The notes beneath the pieces were generated by a model that saw only the letters and a program-made list of their open reading frames with translations, ran no database searches and was not told where the DNA came from. The translations under genes and the position numbers were made by a program. 64,000 nucleotides of DNA, taken from the NCBI RefSeq assembly GCF_023343835.1, contig NC_064472.1, positions 43,409,799-43,473,798 on the forward strand. Reading direction: 5' to 3'. Below, in pieces: positions 26,001 to 36,627 of the stretch. Source of the stretch: Lagopus muta. Its lineage: Eukaryota > Chordata > Aves > Galliformes > Phasianidae. Numbering within the stretch: the stretch's first letter is position 1; each line of letters opens with the position of its first letter.

Positions 26001-29000
26001 GAGAGTGGGTGAGAGTTTCGTAAAAGATATGGCTGAGACAGTGAATCCTAACTAATCAGAGGAATCTCCCAAACCACATGACAGAGTCAGCAATAAAAGC
26101 TGGGAGAAAGAAGGAGAAAGTGGGGGGACATTTAGATTTCACTGGCACTGTCATCTTCTCATCACGTGTAATAAATTCTTGCTTCTCTACAAATGGTTCA
26201 ACATCTGCCTGCTGATAGGATGTAGCAACTGAATTCCTTATTTTGCTTTGTTTGTGGATGCAGTTCTGCTTCATCTTTTAAGCTGTCCTTATTTCAACCC
26301 TACTTCAGCAAGTTCCTTCCTCTCAAATTAATCCCTCTAGCCTCCACTGTGGAGGTGGAAAGGCAGTTAAGCAAACAAGCAGCAAGTGGTGCTTGCCGCT
26401 TACCGGAGTTAACATAAGTGAATAATTTTATATGACAATTTAAGATCTATACATAAAAGGGTTCTTAACAGACAGACAACACATGACAAAGTTAATATCA
26501 TAATGGAAACATATGCAAGACACTCATTCACTAGGTTAAAGGGATATTTAACAGCCCTTCAGTTTTAACAGCTTTCACTTGTCCAGTATTTTTCAAGCAA
26601 AAGTACTTCCATCTCGCTACGCTGCTTCTAGTAGTATATGCTATAACCCACAGCCACGTGTATTTTCTTTCAGCAGTGAAATTATGCACTAAAGTCACCA
26701 GCTGGAACACAAGAGAGAAATCAACTTGAATGGAATTCAACAATGGAATTTTTATAAGGTTAATGAGTAAAGCTTAATAAATACACAAAATGTTAAAATA
26801 CCAACTTGATATAAGTTGAATTTAAAATTGTGTTCTTACTTAGAACAGAAATAAATGGCCAGAATAAGTCAGATGCACTTGTAAAATGTTTACAGTGATT
26901 CATAAATATCTCTGAAGCCGAACTGCCAGATAATTCAAAGCTTCTTAAGCATTTTCACACAACTCTTTATTGTAAGCAAGGAACAGCTTCAAAATCATTT
27001 TATTTTCCTATTTCTCCCTACCTTGTACTTCCATTATACATTTTGAACACTAGTCTCACAAACCCCCCCTGACTGCACAAACCACATTTCGCTACAGGTA
27101 TCTGAAGGTCACTAGAGACTGGAAAGCTGATTAGGTTGCCTCCATACCTCCATTTCACATGACTTGGGCAAGTCATGACACAGTTCGAAATAGAACCCTA
27201 ATCCACTGACTCTGAAGCTGTAAGCACATTCCAGTCACCCATGCCAAACAGCTTGCTGGATGGAGTGACTTCAGGTATTACATTTTCTTCAGGAAGTTGG
27301 CCCAAATTCTACCAGTGTTAGCAGTTACTGAATACAGTTACTGCCTGGAAAGCATTTGGAGAGCTATGAAAAAGTATTTTTAAATCTATTTCTGAGTTCA
27401 TGGAAATTGCTATGAAAAAACAAAAACATAGCATTAAATAGATTTTTTTATAGCATTGACACCCAGGAATGATCCAAGGAAGGATGATCTAATCCCTGGG
27501 ATCAGGCTGTTTACTCTTGAGCTTGTCAAAGTACACTGAAGAAGCAACTTATTATTTCCTGACTTCACTGACTGAAACATCGCTGTTCTTATAGGACAAG
27601 ATATGGACCACCTGTACCTTTACTTTCATTATTTAATACATTTTTATGAATATGCAACTTTACACAAATAAGCTAAAATCTACTGCTTTACCTAATACAA
27701 AGCTAAAGAAACATTTTCAGCCTTCAGAAATTTCAGTGCCCTCCCCCCCCCTCTCCAGTACCTTCTGTGTGCCCCCTTAATCTATAATTCTTCAGAGGAA
27801 CCAAATCATATTTCTGGGTAGTCAAAACATATATATATGTTTTATATGTATATCTTTATATCTATATCTATATCTATATCTATCTATATATATATATATA
27901 TATATATATCTTTAATTTCTATCACCATAACAATCCTTGTTATTGTCCCTCACCCTACTCTTCAAACATGTTCATGTCTCCTCCTTTTGTTGTTCTGCTG
28001 AGCAAACTGCCTACAGCAATGCCCACTTAAAAATATATTACCACAGGAATTTTTTGTCCCTTTTTTATCAGATGAATTTGTTTTTTACCAACCTGCATAT
28101 CTCAAGTTGTTTATAAACATGCCTTAACCCTGCAGGCAACTCAGCACCACACAGCCACTTGCTCACTACCTTCTGGTGGGGTGGGGCAGAGAATCATAAA
28201 GATAAGCAATACAGTAACTCATAGGTTGAGAAAAAGACAGTTTTCTATGGAAAGCAAAAGCCATGCACACCAGCAAAGCAAGACAAGGAATTCATCTGCT
28301 GCATCCCATCAGCAGGCAGGAGAACAGGGTCATCACAGGTAACCGCTTCCTGGGAAGGCAAACGCCATCACTTTGAATGCCCTGCCTTCTTACCTCACCC
28401 CAGTTTTCACTACCACACACGGTATGTGAAACCCATTTGGCTATCATGGGTCAGCTCTCCTGGCTCCTTGTGCATTCCTGCTGTCAGGGCAGAAGTAGAA
28501 AAGCATAAGCACTGCCCTGTAACAACTTAAAACATCTGTGTCCTATCACCGTTTCCATCAAAAATCCAAAGTACATTATCATGCAAACCTCTATGAAGAA
28601 AATTAACTCCATCCCAGCCAAAACTACGGCAACAGTCTGCTCTCCTTACAGTTCATCGGCAACGAGTTTTGCTACTCCTTCACTCTTACTTCTTTCCAGA
28701 GCACGACCATATCGGGCAACCCAGAACTATAGCTGTGCTGGAAATGCCCTGGACAGAGAGACAGCAGCAGCCTCGCCCAGAGGACAGGACGATGGAAGCA
28801 GCAGAGGGCTGACGCGGCCAAAACTCCCGCAGGACAGGAAGCACGACCTGGAGCTGCCATGGCACCAATCAGGGCTGCACAGGGGCCAGCCAGAGGTATG
28901 GGAATGTCCTTATGCCGAAGAGGGGGATGCGAGCCGGCCCCCGCTGTACTCACTGCTTGTAGGGGTCGTGGAAGGGCAGAGCCAGCCAATCGCCGTGCAT

Positions 29001-29255
29001 GGAGTGCATGTAGCCCACCATTTCCTCGGCGCTGTGGTCAGAGGAGATGAAGACGACCTCGAATGGCGCGGGCGACTGGCTTTCCTCCAGCAGCTCCGTA
29101 TAGAAGTCGCAGAGCACGGGGGTGAAGTCGCGACATGGCGAGCACCAGCCGGCCGAGAAGTAGAGTCCTACCACCTTGTTCTGCAGTGCCTCCTCAGGGT
29201 CCACGCTGCGGCCGTCCTTGCTGACCAGCAGCCGCCCGCTGAACACGTCCACCAT
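19387..29255 (-). CDS. NXNL2: Nucleoredoxin-like protein 2, two-exon coding sequence (spliced)
   Basis: NXNL2 (rod-derived cone viability factor 2) is a thioredoxin-fold protein of retina and other sensory neurons, thought to support photoreceptor survival and redox protection. The coding exons 28954-29255 (302 nt) and 19387-19555 (169 nt) join to 471 nt, giving 156 residues. That equals the human protein length as I recall it. The junction splits the codon of His101 (CA|C), with donor GTGAGT and acceptor TTTCAG. The start MVDVF is the family's N-terminus, in a strong context (A at -3, G at +4). An in-frame open stretch continues upstream but is not conserved. Visible motifs are [16 protein letters not shown] with Cys38-x-x-Cys41, [19 protein letters not shown], and TAIPKLVIV with the cis-proline at 113. 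The coding sequence is intact. The intron (19556-28953) carries CR1s in the gene's own orientation. Confidence 0.95.
20043..20077. repeat. Poly(A) tract, 35 nt
   Basis: An uninterrupted run of A on the plus strand in the NXNL2 intron. No retroposed gene was recognised next to it. Confidence 0.9.
20349..23100 (-). mobile_element. CR1 LINE, long degraded copy in the NXNL2 intron
   Basis: The 3' end at the left (ACAATCACAGAATTGTAGGGG) is followed by CR1 ORF2 in reverse. It shows RT remnants ('[15 protein letters not shown]', '[16 protein letters not shown]') and endonuclease remnants ('[16 protein letters not shown]', '[15 protein letters not shown]'). The right end (about 22800-23100) resembles the C-terminal part of ORF1, with segments such as '[11 protein letters not shown]' recoverable only across frame breaks. 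Many stops and indels show it is old. A C-homopolymer (about 20680-20698) and a T-run near 20932-20943 lie inside it. It shares the transcriptional orientation of NXNL2 and abuts copy B of the younger CR1 pair. Confidence 0.85.
23170..23264. repeat. 19-bp minisatellite, five perfect units
   Basis: CACAGAACCCGTCCATCAC is repeated five times without variation (units start at 23170, 23189, 23208, 23227 and 23246). A partial sixth unit (CACAGAACCC) merges into the CR1 3' end. The array occupies the place of the short terminal repeats found in CR1 copy A. The unit shares its CACAGAAnC core with the CR1 terminal repeat, suggesting expansion from it. Confidence 0.95.
23265..24530 (-). mobile_element. 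CR1 LINE, 5'-truncated, copy B of a nearly identical pair
   Basis: This is the partner of copy A at a constant offset of 8873 bp over 23265-24516. It carries the same reverse-transcriptase C-terminal frames (76 and 184 codons on minus), with identical translations. It differs from copy A at both edges. Its 3' terminus is the 19-bp minisatellite, and its 5' end stops near 24530, within the segment after 'GTGCTGGCTGTCTTGGAT'. It lies in the NXNL2 intron. Confidence 0.93.
24531..28953 (-). other. Rest of NXNL2 intron 1, no gene seen
   Basis: Unique-looking AT-rich intronic sequence running to the NXNL2 exon 1 donor at 28953. It includes a (TA)n/(TATATC)n microsatellite at about 27829-27910. No coding exon was recognised. 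G+C rises sharply after about 28700 towards the promoter. Confidence 0.6.
27829..27910. repeat. TA/TATATC microsatellite
   Basis: Alternating AT with interspersed TATCTA units, ending in a pure (TA)n run. Intronic in NXNL2. Confidence 0.9.
28954..29255 (-). CDS. NXNL2: NXNL2 coding exon 1
   Basis: It encodes residues 1-100 plus two bases of codon 101, from ATG at 29255-29253 to the donor CCTACAAGCA|GTGAGTAC. It carries the thioredoxin-type active site WCSPC (Cys38, Cys41). It is GC- and CpG-rich, unlike the rest of the window, which is consistent with a CpG-island promoter overlapping the exon. The 266-codon plus-strand frame across this exon is an antisense shadow. Confidence 0.95.
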
Positions 29256-29457
29256 GCTGCCTCTGGGGGGGGACACAGCGGAGCAAGGTGCGGCACAGGG
29301 GCGGTGAACGCGTACACTCCGGGGGCGGCACTGGGCTTGGGTACTCAGGGCGTCTGGAGAAGCATCTCGACACACATGTAAAGCTCCCCCCACACGCACA
29401 ACTTCGCCGTCAGCATCAGCTTTACGACCACAGAGTCCATCCCTTACGTCTGCGCTC

Positions 29458-29500
29458 TTTATACCCACCCCGCCCCTGACAGACAGCAGAACTGGCCAAT
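29458..29500 (-). promoter_or_regulatory. NXNL2 core promoter (TATA, GC box, CCAAT)
   Basis: Reading the minus strand 5' to 3': ATTGG (an inverted CCAAT box, 29500-29496), then a GC box GGGGCGGGG (29476-29468), then TATAAA (29463-29458). Initiation would be expected near 29430, giving a 5' UTR of about 175 nt before the ATG at 29255. The region is CpG-rich. No promoter assay is implied; the call rests on motif order and spacing. Confidence 0.7.
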
Positions 29501-30103
29501 GGCCGCGGCAGGAGGGCGTGGCCGTGCCCCTCCCCCGTAGGTGCTGAGGGATGGCGGACGCCAGGGGGCCGGGTGACGGAGGGCAGTGCCTGTGCCGCAG
29601 GGCGGGGGAATCGTCCCCAAGAGCTGAAAGCAACCTTTCACCGGGGGGGAAGTCGCATCCCCATCAGCTTTAGAAAACTTCTAAAGTTTGATTAAAGGGA
29701 CATGGTTGGGGGCGGTAACCACACGTGGCACACTGTGTCATGTTCAGTAATTGCACCGCATTCTGTTGGAAGAGAATATACCTTAAGCCAAAACTGACCA
29801 ATACAAGTGCTGCTATTTCTTTTGGATACTTTGAGCTCAAATTACGGAGCTACTACTACAGAAAACATTACACATTAAAACTGGCCTTCACAGTTGCTGG
29901 TCCTACTTTTTCAGCTGCAGAGCCTCAAAAATGTATTCTTTTTTGGGAAAAGACAGAGTTGTGATCAAAGTACATCATGACTGAAGTACCGAAAACCAGT
30001 ACTAATCATAATAAGTATGTAGTTTGGCAACAAAGTCCTCGGGGAGGGACTTACACAGATGTCTCCCAACCATCTGCCATAAAACTGCAATACCAGAAGT
30101 CAA

Positions 30104-30200
30104 ATCATAGAATCATAGAATCATAGAATGGCCTGGGTTGAAAAGGACCACAGTGATCATCAAGTTTCAACTCCCCTGCTATGTGCAGCATAAATGTTCA
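30104..30200 (-). mobile_element. CR1 3'-end fragment
   Basis: Three ATCATAGA-type repeats followed by GGCCTGGGTTGAAAAGGACC. This is the reverse-oriented CR1 3' terminus, truncated after about 100 bp. Confidence 0.85.
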
Positions 30201-32904
30201 GATCTAATCTGTTACAGAAGAAACTGAAGACAGGCCCCTCAACCCTTCCTTCTGAGGTTTCTTTGAAGTGCTTTTTTCCCCCCTTGACTTGGTCAGTTAC
30301 TCTCACTTTTTGTCTTGAGACAATGAGAGAAGGAATCTCTTAAAAAAATGAGCAGAAATAGCACTGCAATATTATTTCTATGTGTGTTTTTATAACTGTT
30401 TAGATGGATCAGTTTGATTTGAGGCATGCATCCACATGTTAGTTTTTACTGCTTTTTTTCTATTATTGCAGGAGTCAAGGATAATACCAATTAAATGCTA
30501 ATGAAAAGATGGCTTGTTCTTGTGCAGAACTTAATGCACCTTTAAAAAAGCATAATTGGGAGGTTAGAATTGTTATTCTTTTACAAATTATTTATGTATA
30601 TTTAAATTAATCCTTCAGAATCAGGACCTTTTTACTTATGATCTCATATCTGACTAACTTGTAATCACTGTTCTGTTATTTCACTGAATGAAAAAAAGGA
30701 ATTATTGCATGGGCATTTGGAAAATGTTTTTTATTCAAATACAGCTTTCATCCATTTTCACGGACTGCTTTTGGTTTCAAATCCAAGTGTCTTTTCAAAA
30801 TAGAAGTAGCATTTGAAACAAAGTAATCCCCATATCTCTTATAAATCATTTCTCCAAGTTTTGAATTCAGTTTTGTGATGTCCTCCTTCAGGCTTCCATT
30901 GGATATTCAAGGGAGAAGATTAAAGTAGCTGTGGAAAGTTGCTTTTTAAAATGACACAGAAAGTAAGTTTAACTAAACTGACCCTTCAGCTAAAGCTTTT
31001 GCTCTACTGTCTGCTTTTCTGAGACTACCTGTGAAAAAGGACAGAGAGAGAGGGCCTTGGGAGAACTGGGGAATCACAGGAAAACATAAAAATATTCCCA
31101 TAAAAGTTCAGGCTATCACAGGATCACTATTAACATTCCCACCAATATGTCCTACCAGTAAAAGACCTTCCCCTCCTCTCCCCTCCCCTCAATTAATTAT
31201 GAACTGAGGCAATAATCCAAGGAACATGCAACTACCTTACACTGTGCACTAGAAAGCTGGTTAGCCAGATACTGCAGTATTCCATAAAGAAAGGTCATTA
31301 TCAAGACTGTCTTCTGGTCCTCTTGGCAAGCAGTAACTCAGGGAGTTAGTAACTACTGACTACTACTGTAGTCAGTAACTACAGCTCCACAGGGAGAAAT
31401 CTAGGGGCACAGGTTGCAGCTGCCTGTATTGAAGTTAACAAGAATAAAAGGTAGTCCAAGCTGATAGGGAATATTGCTATAAATAATGCAGTTCATTGCT
31501 TCTCCCTGTGTTTTTAACTTGAAAGCCTGTCTGCAAGCAAAACAACCAATTTTTTTTTCTTCTGGTAATTCTTATAGCTACAACAATCTTGTATCTGAGA
31601 AGTAAACTGTACTACCTTCCAAGGTAATTTTCGTTGGATATATTTCCTTTTATGTAAGCATACAAACAATGAAAGTCAGGAGAAACTTTAAAGCTTGTGT
31701 AGATAAGGCTTCATGGATAGAGTTGCACCCTGTCTGTACAGAAGACAGGTATAGACATGCATGTTAGCACATAAAAAAATTATTAGTTGATGTGATCCAG
31801 GTTATAATGTTGATGTTAGTTTTAATAAATCTATTGAATATAATAGCTACAGAGCATTAAAAACAACAACAACAAAAACAACAAAACCAACAAATACTTT
31901 CCCCAAGAAGCTTAATGTGTTCGTCTCTGTCAGGACATCAAGATTCACTGAAAATGCAGCATATTGCAGAAAGTCTTATCTTGCATCTGCTTGTCTTTGG
32001 ACCATAAAGAAAATTCTCTGTGACATTAGCAAGGACCAATGTAAAAAGTCTCATTTTATGACCTATCTAAGCAGGCTAGAACCTGTTTTGTCTAGAAATG
32101 TTTTCCAGGAGTATTCTCATTAGAGATGTTAAAATTACTGTGATTACTCCATTTCCTCATCTCCTGACAGTAACAGAGCTCTTGATGCAGAACATGTGAT
32201 CTTTTCTCAAGGGAAGTGTCATTAGCTCTTAAGATGACACTATCAGAAAGGTTGCAAACAGTATTTATTCAGTAGAAGTTCCTGGAAAAACCGAGAATAA
32301 AGTAATTAAAATAAAAATTAAATTTCCCACCATATAACATTGCATTTCTAATTTTGCTGAAAAAAGGCTTTTAAATACTGAATTTACTATAATATTCTAG
32401 TGTAACATTGTTTAGTTCTGTCTTTTAATCTGAAAGCAAGACTTTCAAGTTATTTTTACTTAGATTGCAAGGAAAATCCTACTTCCCACTCATATTTAGC
32501 CTCAGTTAACTATGAATGAATTAATTATAAATCCAAATTTTGACAAGCCTATGAGAATTAACAAGAATATCAAGATCAGTCACATAAATCTAATTATGTT
32601 TTCAATGACTGAGGGCATTATTCTGAGAAAGAGACATGGAAGAAATGAAAAACAAGCAATAATTGATCAAACTTGCTAACTCCTACATATTGTGATTACC
32701 CTCAAGGCAGTATAATTCCATACCCTTCTGACTGCAAATCTAACATCTGCATTATTTTATATATTATTTTATATATAGCTCTGTAAACTATACGCAAGTT
32801 AAAATACAAGAAGATTCCAGAAGGTTCAAGTGTTTTCTTGATACAAGTACATTCTTATTACACTTCACTCTCTCCGTTGTCTCTATTAGTTGGGAATACT
32901 CTGC

Positions 32905-33012
32905 TTAATATAATATATTTATTATATTATATATAAACATATATATAAAATATATTTATATATATAAAATATATATATTATATTATATATAAAAATATAT
33001 ATATTTTTATAA
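32905..33012. repeat. AT-rich simple repeat
   Basis: Nearly pure A/T made of TATATA, TATTATAT and ATATTTAT units, with extensive self-complementarity. A 'TTATATATATAAAATATAT' style motif recurs. Confidence 0.9.
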
Positions 33013-33599
33013 GCAAAGGATATCTGATTCAGTTAGCATTTCCAATATGTAGTCTTTTAAGAGTCCAGATAGCACTTGCAGTATATATATGATGCTCAAT
33101 ATTTAATTGAAAAGGTGTTAGACTCAAGGATTCAATGTGCTTTTATTTCTTGAGCATTCTGTAGGAAATGTGTACCTATATTGCACAACTAACATTGACA
33201 AGCCACGTAATCAGAGAATGGAGCCACAAGGCACAAGCTGACTGACTGTACTAAGAGGAGAGTTCTAAGAGGTTGGAGGCTTGTTGGATCTGTGTTGAAT
33301 TTAATCATTACCACACTGCATATGCAGTACATGTATTTCATTACACCCTAATTAAAAATTGAAAGAGAGAAACATAATCAGTGTGGACTTTGCTTGAGCA
33401 AAACTAAATGTAGTCCCTGAAGAAGTCAGATTAAAACTAACCCTCAAGCATCCTCCTATGTTTTGACACCGGCTAGGAAGAATGGCAGCCTGTAAAATGA
33501 CATAATCAGAAGGAATGTATAGATTAAAGATAAGTACCATTTGGATACACAATGGACTGTTAAAGACTACATTTAGTGCAATAGTGCTGGAACATTCAA

Positions 33600-33884
33600 A
33601 CCTCTGGATGTAGATTTAGCAAAAGCTATTCGATTAGTCAGAACTCAGGTGTCTGCCGATCAAGCTGGTCCTGCCAAATCAAACCTTCTGCATACCGCAT
33701 AAGGGGATAAAGTCCCAGAGGTACACATAAAGAATATGCTGGGGAAGACAGACAGGGTCATTCCTGCCTCAGGCAAAGGCATGGGATTGCTTTTGCGCAA
33801 GGACCTGGGTGTATGTGGTAAGTAATGTGGAAGGATGGGAATGCCCCTTTTGTATCTCAAGGTGATTTGGTATGGGGTGATACA
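33600..33884 (+). other. Possible retroviral internal remnant beside LTR (uncertain)
   Basis: A plus-strand reading frame with only a few stops runs through this stretch ('DLAKAIRLVRTQVSADQAG', then after a stop 'GLLLRKDLGVCG'). The composition resembles a decayed retroelement coding end rather than host DNA, but I cannot assign it to a family. It directly abuts an LTR in the opposite orientation. It may belong to a different, older insertion. The 98- and 86-codon minus-strand frames over it are not recognisable. Confidence 0.3.
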
Positions 33885-34525
33885 TGTTGGAAATATCCAA
33901 ATAATTTTTGTCAGGATAGTATCTCTGATAAAAGCAGATTCTATTTGCAATTGCAATGGCGGGAGTGCCCGTAGGACTAGGACACAGTGACAGCTTTTGT
34001 ACCTTGTTTCTCCCTGTGCCCATCCCCATCCCCCTCCCGTTTCCTCATTGGCTGGGTACTCCTAGTTCACAATCTTATCAAAGTTTACATTTGTTAATTG
34101 GGGTGTTATCTGGTGTCAGTCAGTAGCCTTCCTGCTGTTTCCAAGATGTCTCAGTGCTCTTGTATTGATAAGGTGGTTTTCTTCAAAGTCTTCATTAAAC
34201 AAAAAGAGCCAGGGCATGGGAGGCTGCCAGGCCTTCCAGATGCTTCTTCAGGCGCTTCCTTGGGCATGCCATGACTTGTTTTCTGGTTTGATCAATCTCA
34301 TGCAGGATATTCTCGCCTTGTGTATGATAAAATATACATACATACACCTATATACTGAGCATGCATTCTGGGGGAAGGCTCATGTACAGGAAAAGTGATG
34401 CAGCCTATCAGAGACCATCATCAAGTAAAGCAGAAAGACTCCCCAAAAGAACAATGGCAGTGGAGACCATGAAATAAAAAAAAAATTGTCCAATTCTAAT
34501 GCAGAAATAACACTTGATTCCAACA
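33885..34525 (-). mobile_element. ERVL-like LTR (solo or orphan), minus orientation
   Basis: A 641-bp element with ends TGTTGG...CCAACA, running from 34525 to 33885 on the minus strand. It aligns along its length with the plus-strand LTR at 42452-43302. Shared segments (given for the plus copy) include ATGCATGCTCAGTATGTAGG, CATACACAAGGCGAGAATAT, CATGGCATGCCCAAGGAAGC and the 3' end AAATTATTTGGATATTTCCA. The poly(A) signal position reads AATAGA here, so it is degenerate. No convincing target-site duplication, primer-binding site or coding region flanks it. The family name is inferred. Confidence 0.8.
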
Positions 34526-35236
34526 ACACTAACCTGTGAGCACATGAGACCAGCACATGAAGAGATTACTGAACCAAAAAGATCCAATGTTACCTGATAC
34601 TGTCTGTCAACTAAAATACATACTGGATATTCATATAGATCCTTAGGCCTGTGAAATTTGCTGCGCTGCTTCATTAGCTGAGACCAGAAAACACAAACAA
34701 ATGGGTCACAGTTTTAGTTCCAGTTGAGATGGAATTGTTTCCTTCAGAATGTCTGGTATGATGATATATTTTTGTTCTAGGAGAAAAACAATTTTGATAA
34801 CATATTGTGGGAATCAAATGTTGTTTCTGCAAACAAAAATACCCAAACTCAGATCTCCCTCCCTAGCAGCAGCTGGTTACATGAAATTGCACTGATACAA
34901 CTTGAACTAAAGTGTACTTTAAGTTGTGTGTATTTTGGAACATTCTTAAGAAAAAATGAGGCAACTCCACAAATAAGATGGAAAAAGTTGATCTTTGTGC
35001 AAAAAGTTAATATTTGTTATTATTAAGGAAAAAATAGTGTAACGGCTATTTTCTTAACCCCATTCTTACATCTCTTTTGAGTCCTTAATTATCTTAAATC
35101 ACAGCAAACCAAACTCCTCCAAAACAGTCTTATAAAAGCTTATTCCTTCCTAAAAACAATGCAGTCTGCCTGCACTGAAAACAGTAGCTCATTTGTTTAG
35201 AGCATGAATATTAACATATATGTATATATGTATCTT
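34526..35236. other. No gene seen
   Basis: AT-rich non-coding sequence between repeats, apart from the short LTR-like fragment at 34806. Confidence 0.5.
34806..34830 (+). mobile_element. Short fragment matching the start of the same LTR family
   Basis: TGTGGGAATCAAATGTTGTTTCTGC matches the first 24 bases of the plus-strand LTR at 42452 with one difference. Similarity stops after about 25 bp. It lies head-to-head with the minus LTR that starts at 34525. It may be the truncated LTR of an older insertion. Confidence 0.5.
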
Positions 35237-36627
35237 ATCATAGATTCATAGAATGGCCTGGGTTAAAAAGGACCATAATGATAATCGAATTTCAACCCTC
35301 CTGTTATGTGCAGTGTTGCCAACCACCAGACCAGGCTGCCCAGAGCCACATCCAACCTGGCCTTGAATGCCTTCAGAGATGGGGCATCCACAACCTCTCT
35401 GAGCAACCTGTTCCAGTGCGCCACCACCCTCTGTGTGAAAAACTTCCTCCTAATATCTAACAAAAATCTCCTGCCTCAGTTTTAAACCACTCCCCCTCAG
35501 CCTATCACAATCCACCCTCATAAACAGCCGTTCCCCATCCCGTTTATATAATCTCTTTAATTATGGGATGGCCACAAAGAAGTCTCCCCAGAGCCTTCTC
35601 CTCTACGAGCTAAACAATCGCAGTTCCCTCAGCCATTCCTCATAGAAGAGGTGCTCCAGTCCTCTGGTCATCTTAGTGACCCTCCTCTGGACTCACTCCA
35701 AGAGCCCTACACCCTTGCTGTGCTGGGAGCCCCAGGCTTGGATGCTGTGCTCCAGATGGGGCCTCACAAGAGCCAAGTAGAAGGGGACAATCGCCTCCCT
35801 CTCCCTGCTGGCCACCCCTTTTTTAATGCAGCCCAGAATACAGTTGGCCTTCTGGGCTGCAAGCACACATTGCCAGCTCACGTCCAGCTTCTCATCTACT
35901 AGCAACCCCAAGTCCTTCTCCTCAGTGCTGCTCTCAAGGAGATCTTCCCCCAGTTTGAAAAAATACCTGGGATTGTCCTGACCCAAGGGCAGTACACTGT
36001 ACTTGGCCTTATTGAACCTCATTAGGTTTTCATGGGCCCACTACCCCAACCTGTCCAGGTCCCTCTGGATGGCTTCCCTTCCCTCAACAGCACCACTCAA
36101 CGTGGTGTCATCTCCAAACTTGCTGAGGGTGCTCCCAATGCCATTGTCCATGTCATTGAAGAAAGTGGTGAAGAGCACCGGTTCCAGGACTGACCCTTGT
36201 GGGACACCGCTTGTGACCAGCCTCCACCCTAACACAGAACCACTGATCACAACCCTTTGGCTGCGTCCAGCCAGCCAATTCGTTATCCATCAAATAGTCC
36301 ATCCCTCAACTCAACACCTCTTCAATTTAGAGAAAAGGATGTGATAAGGGACCACAGCAAAGACTTTGCAGAAGCCCAGGTACATCCATCGCCCCTCCCC
36401 CATCTACTGAAGCCATCACTCCATCATAGAAGGCCACCTGATTGGTCAGGCACAATCTGTCCTTAATGAAGCCATGCTGGCTGTCTCGAATCACCTGTTT
36501 GCCTCGTGTTGCCTTTACATAGCTTCTAGGAGGATCTGCTCCATGATGTCCCCAGGCACAGAGGTGAGGCTCACAGGCCTGTAGTTCCCCGGGTCTTCCT
36601 TTCTCCCTTTCTTAAAAAGAGGAGTAA
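35237..36627 (-). mobile_element. CR1 LINE, 5'-truncated (RT half)
   Basis: The 3' end at the left (ATCATAGATTCATAGAATGG) is followed, on the minus strand, by CR1 ORF2 RT remnants. These are '[17 protein letters not shown]' (near 36180), '[17 protein letters not shown]' (near 36000) and '[19 protein letters not shown]'. The 5' end falls at about 36620, just before '[15 protein letters not shown]'. There it directly abuts the 3' terminal repeats of the next CR1. The YADD-type catalytic box region reads '[10 protein letters not shown]'. Several frame breaks; inactive. Confidence 0.9.

Larger units (their letters stand above)
29501..33599. other. Intergenic DNA between NXNL2 and SPIN1, no gene seen
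   Basis: Beyond the GC-rich NXNL2 upstream region (to about 29720) the sequence is AT-rich and non-coding. It contains a CR1 tail near 30104 and an AT-rich simple repeat at 32905-33012. A small stem (TACTGACTAC, 4-nt loop, GTAGTCAGTA; 31354-31377) is also present. No exon was recognised. Confidence 0.6.

Noticed and set aside
28581-29381. 266-codon plus-strand open frame
   Set aside because: It is antisense to NXNL2 exon 1 and its CpG-rich promoter; the minus strand carries the conserved protein with matching splice sites.
28950-29633. Upstream-extended NXNL2 start (227-codon frame)
   Set aside because: The frame is merely open through the CpG-rich promoter and TATA box. The conserved N-terminus and strong start context are at 29255.
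33885-34525. 5' LTR of a full provirus
   Set aside because: No primer-binding site or retroviral genes in the right orientation follow it, and no second LTR lies at a suitable distance in the same orientation.
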